A stretch of 64,000 nt of DNA from JTS-RE37 sp041743425. Lineage in GTDB: Bacteria; Bacteroidota; Bacteroidia; Flavobacteriales; Flavobacteriaceae. How positions within the stretch are numbered: position 1 is the stretch's first letter; each line of letters begins with the position of its first letter. Below, piece after piece: positions 54,648-63,628 of this stretch. The DNA is taken from the NCBI GenBank assembly GCA_041743425.1, contig JBGTMS010000202.1, positions 1 through 64,000 of the forward strand, read 5' to 3'. The translations under genes and the position numbers were made by a program. A model generated the notes under the pieces. It saw only the letters and a program-made list of their open reading frames with translations. It was not told the origin of the DNA and ran no database searches.

Positions 54648-54908
54648 TTGATAGAAGGCCGTACACTTTATACTCATTTATATTCTTTATTCTAATTTAT
54701 CTTTTTAAAAATAGTGCTAGTGCGATTTCCCAACTTTCGGATTTCTTATAGAATAAAGTTTGTTTCTCATTTAATTGAGAACCATAATATCGGTTTTTAA
54801 AATGGCAAACCTATTCTGAACAGTTCCTAAGCTAAAGGAAGAGAATGAATTTATTAAAATCCTGATATTAATTCCAAAAATTAAACGATCGGTTAATTTA
54901 CCTGAAAT

Positions 54909-56279
54909 TCAATTCGTGGGTGCAGTAAAACCCAGCTTTGCCAACCCGTTTTGCACATCCTTATTTTTCATAAATAAATTCCATAATAAGCCTGTACGAT
55001 AATTTTCAATCATAACGGGGATAGGTCCCTGATCTATCGCCAGATATCTTGGCAAATGCCAATTTTCCTGAAGGCTAAAGGCATCGTAAGGCCCGTATTT
55101 GCCAACTATCGAGTCATGGTTTTTGTAGAGGTTCTTAAGCATTCTCATACTTTCTTCAGGCGAATATGGAAATGACGATAAGGCGGCAGTAGGAGAAATG
55201 ACGCCAAGATCGTCACCTGGTCTATGACCGGAATATCCATCAATGGAATAACTTGAGGTTAAGCCCCAAAGACTGTCGCCGTAGCCTTTGAAATTTTTAG
55301 GATTATCTATTGCGTATTTGTAATGAATTTTAGCCTGGTTTTGTGTTAGCTTCCAATAGTCGGCATATTGATCTGATAAGCCCTTTGGGTTCAAGCCTAA
55401 ATATGAATAATGAGCCCAAAATAAGGGACCAACGAGGGCATCATCATGTTCATAATAATTAAGCACCAGGTCTTCATCATAGAACTTTTCTTTAGATATA
55501 ATTGCTCCGTTAAGGGCCCACCCTTTATGGTACACGGATTCTTTTATCGGATATGTTGGAGATGAAGCAGCTAATACATACATTATTAAGCACTCGTTAT
55601 AACCCCCAACAGGAAAATCCATCTCCCAAGCATAATTCGGAGACCAATGCCAGTACAAAACGTCTTCCCCGCCTTTAGTATACCAATTCCATTCTACCCC
55701 CTCCCACAGTTTTTGAATCCTATTGCATAACGCTATTTCCTGTTCATTTCCACCTTCAAAATATTGTTTAACCGCTAATAAGCCCTGAATCAAAAAGGCG
55801 GTCTCAACCAAATCTCCTCCATCATCTTTTTTGCTAAAGGGATAGACCTTTCCTGTTTCACCATTTATCCAATGTGGCCATGCACCATGAAACCGATCTG
55901 CTTTTTCAAGAAAATCTACAATTTTAATATACCTGTTTAGAGCATCTTCTCTTGAAATGAATTCTCTTTCAATACCAACTAAAATAGCCATAAGACCAAA
56001 TCCGCTTCCGCCCGTCGTTACTGTGTTCTTTGGGGACGAAGGATAAATGTCGTCCATATGCAAACGCTCGCGTGCAAGTCCCGAATTTGGTTCTGCTCCT
56101 TCCCAAAAATAGTTTATGGTTTGCTTTTGAACTGAATCTAAAATTTCGTTATCAGTATAAGCTTTTTGAAAATGCGAATCATCATTATTTTGATTATCCT
56201 TTTTCGCTGTATTGCAGTTAAGAAAAAGCAATAGACACGATACCAAAGCTAAATATGTCCTATTTTTTAATTGCGGCAT
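54909..56279 (-). CDS. GH144-like glucanase, lipoprotein (copy 2)
   Basis: A paralog of the copy at 49954, also 456 residues. The lipobox is LLFLNC. Shared motifs include VTTGGSGFGLMAILVGIERE, FHGAWPHWINGETGKVYPF, GGDLVETAFLIQGLLAVKQY, VLYWHWSPNY and FWAHYSYLGLNP. The two have diverged clearly at protein level and differ in base composition, so they are not a recent duplication. One could be an endo- and the other an exo-acting enzyme. A strong hairpin lies just before this gene, after the LamG gene. Confidence 0.78.
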   Translation of the reverse strand: MPQLKNRTYLALVSCLLLFLNCNTAKKDNQNNDDSHFQKAYTDNEILDSVQKQTINYFWEGAEPNSGLARERLHMDDIYPSSPKNTVTTGGSGFGLMAILVGIEREFISREDALNRYIKIVDFLEKADRFHGAWPHWINGETGKVYPFSKKDDGGDLVETAFLIQGLLAVKQYFEGGNEQEIALCNRIQKLWEGVEWNWYTKGGEDVLYWHWSPNYAWEMDFPVGGYNECLIMYVLAASSPTYPIKESVYHKGWALNGAIISKEKFYDEDLVLNYYEHDDALVGPLFWAHYSYLGLNPKGLSDQYADYWKLTQNQAKIHYKYAIDNPKNFKGYGDSLWGLTSSYSIDGYSGHRPGDDLGVISPTAALSSFPYSPEESMRMLKNLYKNHDSIVGKYGPYDAFSLQENWHLPRYLAIDQGPIPVMIENYRTGLLWNLFMKNKDVQNGLAKLGFTAPTN

Positions 56280-56300
56280 ACTTTAAAATCAATTTGGAAA

Positions 56301-56334
56301 ATTTAGCTGCACCCCGAAAGGAATGCAGCTAAAT
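56301..56334 (-). terminator. Strong intercistronic hairpin between LamG and GH144-like genes
   Basis: A perfect 11-base-pair inverted repeat (56301-56311 with 56324-56334) that can extend by four more pairs (two G-C, two G-T) to a TTTC tetraloop. On the minus strand it is followed by AAATTTTCC, a weak T tract. It lies 22 bases before the next start. It may attenuate transcription or protect the upstream SusC-SusD-LamG mRNA end. Confidence 0.55.
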
Positions 56335-56419
56335 CAAACTAACTACTAAAAATCACCTCTAAAAAAGTATTTGGACTCCAAAAACATTACGATTTCAATG
56401 CTGGAGTTTCTACTTTAAT

Positions 56420-58441
56420 CTATTGTTCCATAATGGTCTGAATCTCTTCCTGCGTCAGCGCTCTATCAAAAAAGTACAGTTCATCAAGATAACTGAGGTC
56501 AGACAAGTGACCCCATTCTGAAAACCTTGGAGCGCCTGACATAATGGAAATCAGATCACAATCCGTCCAATCGAGCCCCGGAAATTCCCCGCTGCTTACC
56601 ACTTCGCCATTTATATATACTGCTGCCTCTGCCGCGCCAATACTTATCGCTACATGCGCCCATTCATCTAATGGCAAAGCGGCAGCTGCACCACCGTCAA
56701 ACCAATTGTCGGTGCCGGTACCAATATTCAGTTTAAGCACCTGATCTCCACCAACATCTTCCCTGAACAATCTGATGCCAGATAATCTGTTATTTTGAAT
56801 ATCGGGATAACCGGCATTAGCAAGGTCTTCAGGACTGATTGCCAAAATACCTCCGCGATCCGGAGCATTGTTTAATTTAAACCACATGACAGCGCTAAAT
56901 TCAGGGGTGGTTAATCCATTAGATGGAAAAGTTAAATAGGAGTCGGCAGCGCCTTCAAAAGAATCCGATCCTACTTTACCTTCACCTGAAAAACCTGTAG
57001 TTCCTACCACTGTTGCCGGAACATTGCTGGCTTTATCTATGTTATCCCCATTGAATGGCATATAAAAAGTGGCGCCAAAGTAGGGCGGTGTAACTTCCCC
57101 GCCAAATACGGCAGCAACTTCTTCAGCTGACAACGCCTTATTAAAGAAACGCAATTCGTCCAAATTACTAAGATCGGACAGATGACCCCATTCTGTAAAC
57201 CTTGGAGCACCAGACATAATAGAAATCAAATCACAGCCTGTCCAGTCGAGCCCCGGAAATGTTCCGGTGCTAACCACAACGCCATTTATGTATACCGTGG
57301 CCTCGGTTGCGCCAATACTAATGGCGAGATGCGCCCATTCACCTGCAGGCAGTGCTGCGGCAGCGCCGCCGTCGAACCAATTATCACCGCCACTACCGAT
57401 ATTCAATTTAAGCACCTGTTCTCCGCCAACGTCTTCCCTGAACAACCGGATACCCGATGCCCTGTTGTTTTGAATATCAGGATAAGCGGCATTGGCTAGG
57501 TCTTCTGGACTGATTGCCAAAATGCCTCCGCGGTCCGGATCATTATTCAGCCTGTACCACATACTGGCGCTGAACTCAGGGGTAGTTAATCCTTCCGCGG
57601 GATAGGTTACATAGGAATCGGTAGCCCCTGCATAGCTGCCTGATCCTTCATAGGAGTCGGCGACTATCTGTGGAGATCCAGCCTGTGTAGCAGGTATATT
57701 GCCAATGAGGTTAACAAATCCATTATCAAAAGGCATATAGAACGATTCGCCGGGATACTGGGGTGTGTACGGATTGGCCGAATTGATCATAGCCTGGATA
57801 TCCGCCTGTGTCAGCGCTTTATTGAAGATACGGAGTTCATCAATAGGGCTTTCTTCCGAGAGATGACCCCATTCTACAAACCTTGGGGCGCCGGAGGCAA
57901 TAGACAGCAGGTCACAACCTGTCCAGTCGAGACCGGGAAATCCTCCCTGACTAACAACCTGTCCGTTAATAAATACGGTTGCCTCTGTTGCGCCAATACT
58001 TATTGTAACATGGGCCCATTCACCTATAGGCAAAGCTGCAGCTGCACCACCGTCAAACCAATTATCCCCGCCGCTGCCTATATTCAATTTAAGCACCTGA
58101 TCTCCGCCTACGTCCTCCCTGAACAATCTAAAACCACTCGATCTGTTATTCGGCGTTCCGGGATTTGCGGTATCTTCCGGGCTAATTGTCAATATCCCGG
58201 CCCTATCGGGGCTTGCAGTTGTATTTATCCAAAAGGTCGCGCTGAATTCCGAATTTAGAAGTCCATCTGTCGGCCTTGTCAGATAAGAGTCGACTGCACC
58301 TTTATATGCATTTGAACCAGCAAGGCCCGAACCTGCAAAACCTGGTGATCCTACCTGATCTGCGAGATTACCGCCGACCAGATCTCTATAATCATCATCA
58401 AAGGGCATATACAAAATTTCCCCGTCGAAAGTTGGTGTATA
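56420..58441 (-). repeat. Three in-frame LamG module repeats
   Basis: Three modules of about 660-700 bases are tandem. They approximately span 58441-57780, 57777-57080 and 57080-56420. Modules 2 and 3 are nearly identical at protein level over long stretches but differ at many third codon positions. This indicates purifying selection after duplication rather than a very recent copy. Confidence 0.8.
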
Positions 58442-58798
58442 TGGCGGTTCCTTGCTAAAATTAACCTCAGCAGATGTTGATTTACCATTAACATCCGTGG
58501 ACGTTACCGTTAACGTGTGGTCTCCATTCGTTAACCCATCATAAGTGTATGTTTCAGATATGTGACGAGGATTACTGAAGCCACTTAATTTGGTAATCTC
58601 AGAACCATCTATAGCAATTGAGATCTCACTTACCACATTATCATCATCAACTTCGAGTTCTATGTCCAAGGAGGCAACCTCCTCAAAAACCTTGATGGAG
58701 GCCCCTTCTTCAGGAGAGATAATGGTTACTATCCCGGCATCCAATTCATAATCTCCGAAGGGAGGGGTGTCCAAATTCTGACAGCCGGCCATTAACAA
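56420..58798 (-). CDS. Triple LamG-domain lipoprotein of the glucan locus
   Basis: A surface glycan-binding candidate. The frame from TTG 58798 reads MLMAGCQN, the lipobox end of a signal peptide whose first part lies upstream, cut off by a TGA (see the 58799-58852 entry). Residues about 20-110 form a strand-rich Ig-like domain (VTIISPEEGASIKVFEEV). Three tandem concanavalin/LamG-like modules follow, near residues 117-340, 345-565 and 568-792. Each has FYMPFD or similar, RLFREDVGG, KLNIGSGGDNWFDGG, and a C-terminal SGAPRF-EWGHLS-DEL motif. It follows SusD by 24 bases. A role in binding glucan at the surface is inferred from position. Confidence 0.75.
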   Translation of the reverse strand: MLMAGCQNLDTPPFGDYELDAGIVTIISPEEGASIKVFEEVASLDIELEVDDDNVVSEISIAIDGSEITKLSGFSNPRHISETYTYDGLTNGDHTLTVTSTDVNGKSTSAEVNFSKEPPYTPTFDGEILYMPFDDDYRDLVGGNLADQVGSPGFAGSGLAGSNAYKGAVDSYLTRPTDGLLNSEFSATFWINTTASPDRAGILTISPEDTANPGTPNNRSSGFRLFREDVGGDQVLKLNIGSGGDNWFDGGAAAALPIGEWAHVTISIGATEATVFINGQVVSQGGFPGLDWTGCDLLSIASGAPRFVEWGHLSEESPIDELRIFNKALTQADIQAMINSANPYTPQYPGESFYMPFDNGFVNLIGNIPATQAGSPQIVADSYEGSGSYAGATDSYVTYPAEGLTTPEFSASMWYRLNNDPDRGGILAISPEDLANAAYPDIQNNRASGIRLFREDVGGEQVLKLNIGSGGDNWFDGGAAAALPAGEWAHLAISIGATEATVYINGVVVSTGTFPGLDWTGCDLISIMSGAPRFTEWGHLSDLSNLDELRFFNKALSAEEVAAVFGGEVTPPYFGATFYMPFNGDNIDKASNVPATVVGTTGFSGEGKVGSDSFEGAADSYLTFPSNGLTTPEFSAVMWFKLNNAPDRGGILAISPEDLANAGYPDIQNNRLSGIRLFREDVGGDQVLKLNIGTGTDNWFDGGAAAALPLDEWAHVAISIGAAEAAVYINGEVVSSGEFPGLDWTDCDLISIMSGAPRFSEWGHLSDLSYLDELYFFDRALTQEEIQTIMEQ

Positions 58799-58852
58799 TA
58801 CGGCTACGGTTCAATAGGTAGCTCTTCTAAGTAATTGAATTCGCTTTTTCAT
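58799..58852 (-). other. Signal-peptide segment of the LamG lipoprotein cut by a TGA codon
   Basis: On the minus strand from ATG 58852 the codons read MKKRIQLLRRATY, then TGA (58813-58811), then TVAV leading in the same frame into LLMAGC. Together this is a complete lipoprotein signal peptide with one nonsense codon at codon 14. The start lies 24 bases after the SusD stop, as expected for the real gene. It is a likely single-base lesion, a base error, or a read-through site. Confidence 0.8.
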
Positions 58853-58876
58853 AACAAATATTATTTTTATCCGGTA

Positions 58877-60352
58877 TCAATAATTTGGATTTTGCACCAA
58901 TACCCCATTCGATTGATCTATCGCCGTTTGAGGGATCGGATACCATTCATTTCTGGCTTCAAAGCCTAAACCGCCTAACATGGCCGGAGCGTCGCCCCAA
59001 CGAACCAGATCATAAAAACGCTCCCCTTCCATGGCCAATTCTATTCTTCTTTCGTGCTTGATGGCGTCTAATGTTGCCGTTACATCCGCAAGCACGTTTG
59101 CACCATCTCTTGCCCTCGCCCTTACCTGGTTCAAATATCCTGTTGCAAGACCGGTATTTCCAGTTTGAATTGCGGCTTCAGCTGCCATTAGAAGAACATC
59201 GGCATACCGAAGTATTTTTATGTTTTCCCACAGATTAAAATTCAGGCTAAATCTTGCCCTGTCAGCGGCTTCCGTATAGGCCTTTTTGTTCCAATACAAT
59301 TGATCCAGCGGAGGAGATCCGGGCAGGATGCCACCGCCATAACCACCATCATCTTCACCCGAAACCAGGATGGTATGGTCTTTTCTGGGGTCATCCGGTT
59401 CATAAGCATCGACTAAATTTTGAGTAGGCACGTTAAACCCCCAGCCGAGGTCCCATGTACCTGTGCCTCTAACTCCCTGTGATTGGTAATACGAATTACC
59501 AAATTGCTGGCCGGATGCTGTTACTAACTGTTGTACTTCAAAGATTGATTCAACAGTATTGTTACCGTCAATACCGAATAACACTTTGTAAGAAGGCTCT
59601 AATGAATAAACCCCTGAATTGATAACTTCCTCACTTTTGGCCAACGAGGCAGCATAATTTTCCTGATATAAGTAGAGTTTGGCCATTAAACCGTCAGCAA
59701 ATCCTTTCGTAGCCCTTCCCACATGAATCGACGGCCAGGATAAGGGCAAATTCGCACTTGCAAACTCCAAATCAGTTTCAATAAAAGCATCTACCTCTGC
59801 GACGCTGGATTTTGGATTATTCCCGTCGGTTACAGTTGTAATTTTTTCGTCAACTATAGGAACCTCCCCATAATCTCTTCGCAAGTCAAAATAAAGGAAT
59901 GCCCTTATCATTCGCGCTTCCGCCATATTTATAATAGTGCCGGGATCCGTTAACCCGGAAACTTCTATGGCATCGATAAGATCGTTACAGGCATTAATTA
60001 CCAGGTAATGATCATTCCAGTTCGCATTGTTAAAGTCACTGGCAATGGTATAATTAAATTCATTGAAATCACTTCCGCCCTGCGCCTGATCGCCGGCCGA
60101 GCTCCCTTTTGAAGCATCATCCGAACGAATACTTTGGAACCAATATCTCGTCCAGTCTGAAACTCCTGAATCTCTCAGTTGTCCGTACAATCCGAACGCA
60201 TCGGCTTCAAAACCACCCGTTGAAAGGTCTCCAACCGTAGCAACTCCCAATGGCTTGGTGTCAAGGAGATCACTGGTACAAGAATTACCAGATGATAATA
60301 TAAGAAGTACACCTAACCCATATTTAATAATGAAGAATGCCTCTTTTTTCAT
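58877..60352 (-). CDS. SusD/RagB-family nutrient-binding lipoprotein
   Basis: The surface lid protein that works with SusC to capture glycans. A lipoprotein signal is visible: KYGLGVLLILSSGNSC. The helical TPR-like domain includes MAEARMIRAFLYFDLRRDYGEVPIV, a strongly conserved SusD feature. The C-terminal signature is HERRIELAMEGERFYDLVRWGDA, and the protein ends with IPQTAIDQSNG-like residues. At 491 residues it is normal. It is 28 bases from SusC, in the same operon. Confidence 0.94.
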   Translation of the reverse strand: MKKEAFFIIKYGLGVLLILSSGNSCTSDLLDTKPLGVATVGDLSTGGFEADAFGLYGQLRDSGVSDWTRYWFQSIRSDDASKGSSAGDQAQGGSDFNEFNYTIASDFNNANWNDHYLVINACNDLIDAIEVSGLTDPGTIINMAEARMIRAFLYFDLRRDYGEVPIVDEKITTVTDGNNPKSSVAEVDAFIETDLEFASANLPLSWPSIHVGRATKGFADGLMAKLYLYQENYAASLAKSEEVINSGVYSLEPSYKVLFGIDGNNTVESIFEVQQLVTASGQQFGNSYYQSQGVRGTGTWDLGWGFNVPTQNLVDAYEPDDPRKDHTILVSGEDDGGYGGGILPGSPPLDQLYWNKKAYTEAADRARFSLNFNLWENIKILRYADVLLMAAEAAIQTGNTGLATGYLNQVRARARDGANVLADVTATLDAIKHERRIELAMEGERFYDLVRWGDAPAMLGGLGFEARNEWYPIPQTAIDQSNGVLVQNPNY

Positions 60353-60380
60353 AGTACGATACTTTTATTCTTAAATGTTA

Positions 60381-63300
60381 TTAAAATGATACATTAAACC
60401 CTAAACTTGTTATTACAGGTAGGGGATATCCGCCGTTATCAATACTAAATTCAATTGGAGTTCCGCCTGCTTCCGGAGTAAATCCGGAATTGTGTTTCCA
60501 GGTATATAAATTTTGTGCATTGAGATATAACTTCATACTTTTTATCTCAAAGCCCTTTATTGCCATTGGCGCAAAATTATAAGCCAATTGAACATTCCGG
60601 ATTCTTACATAACTTCCATCTTCTATATTGTAGGTCGAATTTAATTTATTATAGCCAGATGCTTCCGTTAACCTGGGCTCCCAGTTTGAAGTCCCCCCAC
60701 CTATCCATCTGTTTGCTCTTGCAGTCCTGTAATTAAATTGGGCGAAAGTACTTCCATTACCCCAATTTCGCCATACCTCGTTTCCATAAACCCCTTGTAC
60801 ATCTATATCTAAAGAGATGTTTTTATAGGCAAGATTTGCACTTGCGCCATAGGTAAAATCGGGGGTTGGATTTCCTATTACCGTTCTGTCATCTTCTGTT
60901 ATTTCACCGTCACCATTCACATCTCTGTATTTAAAGTCACCAGGGACATAAGTTCCTAAGGAACTAGCCGGGGAGGCAGCAATATCTAAATTCGATTGAT
61001 AAAGCCCTTCGACTTCATACCCAAAAAATGATCCGATTGGAAAACCCTCACTGGTTCGGGTCGGTCCGGCAAAAAGTTCAAAACCAGGTTCAACCACAGA
61101 ATTTACGGTATTATCTACAGTGGCTAAATTTCCGCTTATTGAATATTGAAAATCCGATCCAACATTATCGTTCCAAGTGGTTGAAAATTCAAATCCCTTA
61201 TTTTCGATTTCTCCGGCATTGGTATAAAATTGTTCACTTCCTCTGGCAACAAAAACCAATAAATCCTTAGTTAACTTATTATAATAAGCCGCTTCAAATC
61301 TTAATTTGCTATCAAAAGTTGCCAACTCAAAACCTGCTTCATAGGAAGTAATAGTTTCCCATTTTAAATCATCCGAATTTCTATAGGCTAAAACATAAGC
61401 TGGAATCACACCTTGAGGATTACCCAATATTGCGGACGCCCCTAGTTGATAATTAGGCAAATAAGGATAATTTACCGCATTATATTGATTGCCTAATTCT
61501 CCATAAGAACCCTTAAGTTTTAAATAATTTATTACACTATTTTCCATAAATTTTTCCCTGCTTAATTCCCAGGCTGCCCCCACCGACCAAAAATTTTGAG
61601 CTCTCGTTTCTTTTGGTAATTCTGAAGAGGAATCCCTTCTAAAAGACCCGTTTAAAATATATTTTCCCTGAAAATTATATAAGACACGAAATAGACCTGA
61701 GGTAGTGGCCCTATCCCATTGTGTGGAATTTGAAATCCTTGTATCCTGATCGCCAAAAGGAAACACATTTAAATACCACCATCTTGGATCATTCGGAATA
61801 GGATCACCGCCTGCCAATTGTCTTACCGAACCATTAATGTTTTCTAAATATTCCTGAAACGAAGTATAGCCCAATAATGCTGTAATACTATGATCTCCAA
61901 TCTCCTTGGCATAAGTTAATAAGTAGTCCTGTTGAAAGTCCTGTTTGGTATTATTATATTGTGAAACACTTGTCAATAGTTGTCCTGAAAAATTGGCAAT
62001 TTCGTCGCTCTCGGCAACATATACAGGTGTTAGAGGTGAATGTCCTCTTCCTTTTTCAATTCCATAATTACCTGAATAGGCAGTTCTAAAGGTAAAGTCT
62101 TTTAAAAATTTTAACTCGGCGAAAATATTGCCGACAAAACGGTATGAGTCATCTACAGTAGGCGTTAACCTTTCGTTTACCACTAGCAATGGGTTTCCTA
62201 CTTGCGCTCCACCAATGGCAATGGGCATTTGATTATACACGCCATCGGCATTAAAGGGACTCACTACAGGTGTGGCAATAAGAGCACCGCCAAAATTATA
62301 AGGGCTATTGGGTGGCACGCCTGGTAAATCTGATTTTACACCATTTATGCCAATACCTACTTTAAGGTTTTTGGAAAGGTTGACTTCATTATTTACATTG
62401 AAAGTAATTTTTTGCAGTTCTTCATTTCGTATAACCCCTTCTTCCTTTAAATACCCCAAACCAATACTTAGTTTATTTTTTTCATTGCCGCTTTGAATAC
62501 TTAAATTAGCAATTTGAACAATGGCTCCATCATTTTTTACCTCGTCAATCCAATCGGTATTACCATTAAAAAGATTATAGGAGCCATACGGCTCTAATCC
62601 ATCATTAACCAATCGTTCATCAAATAATGTTTTAAATAAATCGGCATCTGCCAATTCAGGTTTTCCAGTTATATATTTGACACCAGTGGAGCTTGAAAAA
62701 GTGACATTTAACCTTCCTTCCTTTGCTTTCTTGGTTGTAACAAGTATTACTCCATTTGCGCCCCTTACTCCGAATATTGCCAAAGAAGACGGGTCTTTTA
62801 ATAATTCAATGGACTCTATGTCATTTGGATTGATATAACTTATGTCCTGACTAAAAATTCCATCAACCACATATAATGGTTTGGTTTGATTTCTACTGAC
62901 GGTACCCCTAATACGAATATCCGGTTCTTGTCCCGGTTGTCCTGAATTAACTACAGATAAACCTGCTACCTTTCCTTGTAAAGAAGCAACCGGGTTAGCA
63001 TTGGGTTTGTCTGCAACTACATCGCCCTCAACCCTAACAATTGAACCGGCAAGATCTCTTTTTTTTGCTGTACCATAACCCACTACAACCACCTCGTCGA
63101 GTGCCTGAGCATCCTCTGCCAGGCTGACATTAATCGTAGTTTGACCGTCAATAGGAATGTCCTGAGCCGTATAGCCGATGTAACTAACCGTCAGGACACC
63201 GTCTGAAGGAACTGCAGGAAGTGTAAAATTTCCGTCAAAATCAGTTTGTGTCCCAGTAGTACTTCCCTGAACTACAACACTTGCTCCGGGCAGAGGTTCG

Positions 63301-63407
63301 CCATTGACATCAGTGACCAGGCCCGCAACGGTAATTTCCTGTTGTGCCCGGGCAGCAATCCCGATCAATAAAAAGCAGATTATTAAAAAAGTGTTCCGAA
63401 TTCTCAT
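60381..63407 (-). CDS. SusC/RagA-family TonB-dependent outer-membrane transporter
   Basis: A TonB-dependent porin that imports oligosaccharides with SusD, 1,008 residues. The signal peptide is MRIRNTFLIICFLLIGIAARAQ. A carboxypeptidase-D-like domain (GLVTDVNGEPLPGASVVVQG, residues about 28-110) is followed by the TonB box region EVVVVGYGTAKKRDLAGSI, the plug domain (LYVVDGIFS, NDIESIELLKDPSSLAIFG), and a large barrel ending ITSLGFNVSF. It is the first structural gene of the locus. The 221 bases upstream (63408-63628) contain no clear promoter match and no gene. Confidence 0.95.
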   Translation of the reverse strand: MRIRNTFLIICFLLIGIAARAQQEITVAGLVTDVNGEPLPGASVVVQGSTTGTQTDFDGNFTLPAVPSDGVLTVSYIGYTAQDIPIDGQTTINVSLAEDAQALDEVVVVGYGTAKKRDLAGSIVRVEGDVVADKPNANPVASLQGKVAGLSVVNSGQPGQEPDIRIRGTVSRNQTKPLYVVDGIFSQDISYINPNDIESIELLKDPSSLAIFGVRGANGVILVTTKKAKEGRLNVTFSSSTGVKYITGKPELADADLFKTLFDERLVNDGLEPYGSYNLFNGNTDWIDEVKNDGAIVQIANLSIQSGNEKNKLSIGLGYLKEEGVIRNEELQKITFNVNNEVNLSKNLKVGIGINGVKSDLPGVPPNSPYNFGGALIATPVVSPFNADGVYNQMPIAIGGAQVGNPLLVVNERLTPTVDDSYRFVGNIFAELKFLKDFTFRTAYSGNYGIEKGRGHSPLTPVYVAESDEIANFSGQLLTSVSQYNNTKQDFQQDYLLTYAKEIGDHSITALLGYTSFQEYLENINGSVRQLAGGDPIPNDPRWWYLNVFPFGDQDTRISNSTQWDRATTSGLFRVLYNFQGKYILNGSFRRDSSSELPKETRAQNFWSVGAAWELSREKFMENSVINYLKLKGSYGELGNQYNAVNYPYLPNYQLGASAILGNPQGVIPAYVLAYRNSDDLKWETITSYEAGFELATFDSKLRFEAAYYNKLTKDLLVFVARGSEQFYTNAGEIENKGFEFSTTWNDNVGSDFQYSISGNLATVDNTVNSVVEPGFELFAGPTRTSEGFPIGSFFGYEVEGLYQSNLDIAASPASSLGTYVPGDFKYRDVNGDGEITEDDRTVIGNPTPDFTYGASANLAYKNISLDIDVQGVYGNEVWRNWGNGSTFAQFNYRTARANRWIGGGTSNWEPRLTEASGYNKLNSTYNIEDGSYVRIRNVQLAYNFAPMAIKGFEIKSMKLYLNAQNLYTWKHNSGFTPEAGGTPIEFSIDNGGYPLPVITSLGFNVSF

Positions 63408-63628
63408 AATAGTGCAATGAAGGAGTTAGTTTTTTACTAAGTTACTAATTGCTGAGTTGTTAACGTGGGGTTATACTACATAAATTGTACATCAGGATAT
63501 AAGGAGCTCGAAAATACCATGAGCGCTAGGCTTGCAGTAGTTTCATGAAAGTTGAAGTAAGACAAATTAGCATTCTGATGTAGTAATGATGTGGATATTT
63601 TAACAATTTATGCGCTCGGAAAAAGTGG

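Noticed and set aside
54764..54781. TTCTCA/TGAGAA inverted repeat upstream of the FG-GAP gene
   Set aside because: The six-base stem is weak, has no T tract and no clear operator symmetry.
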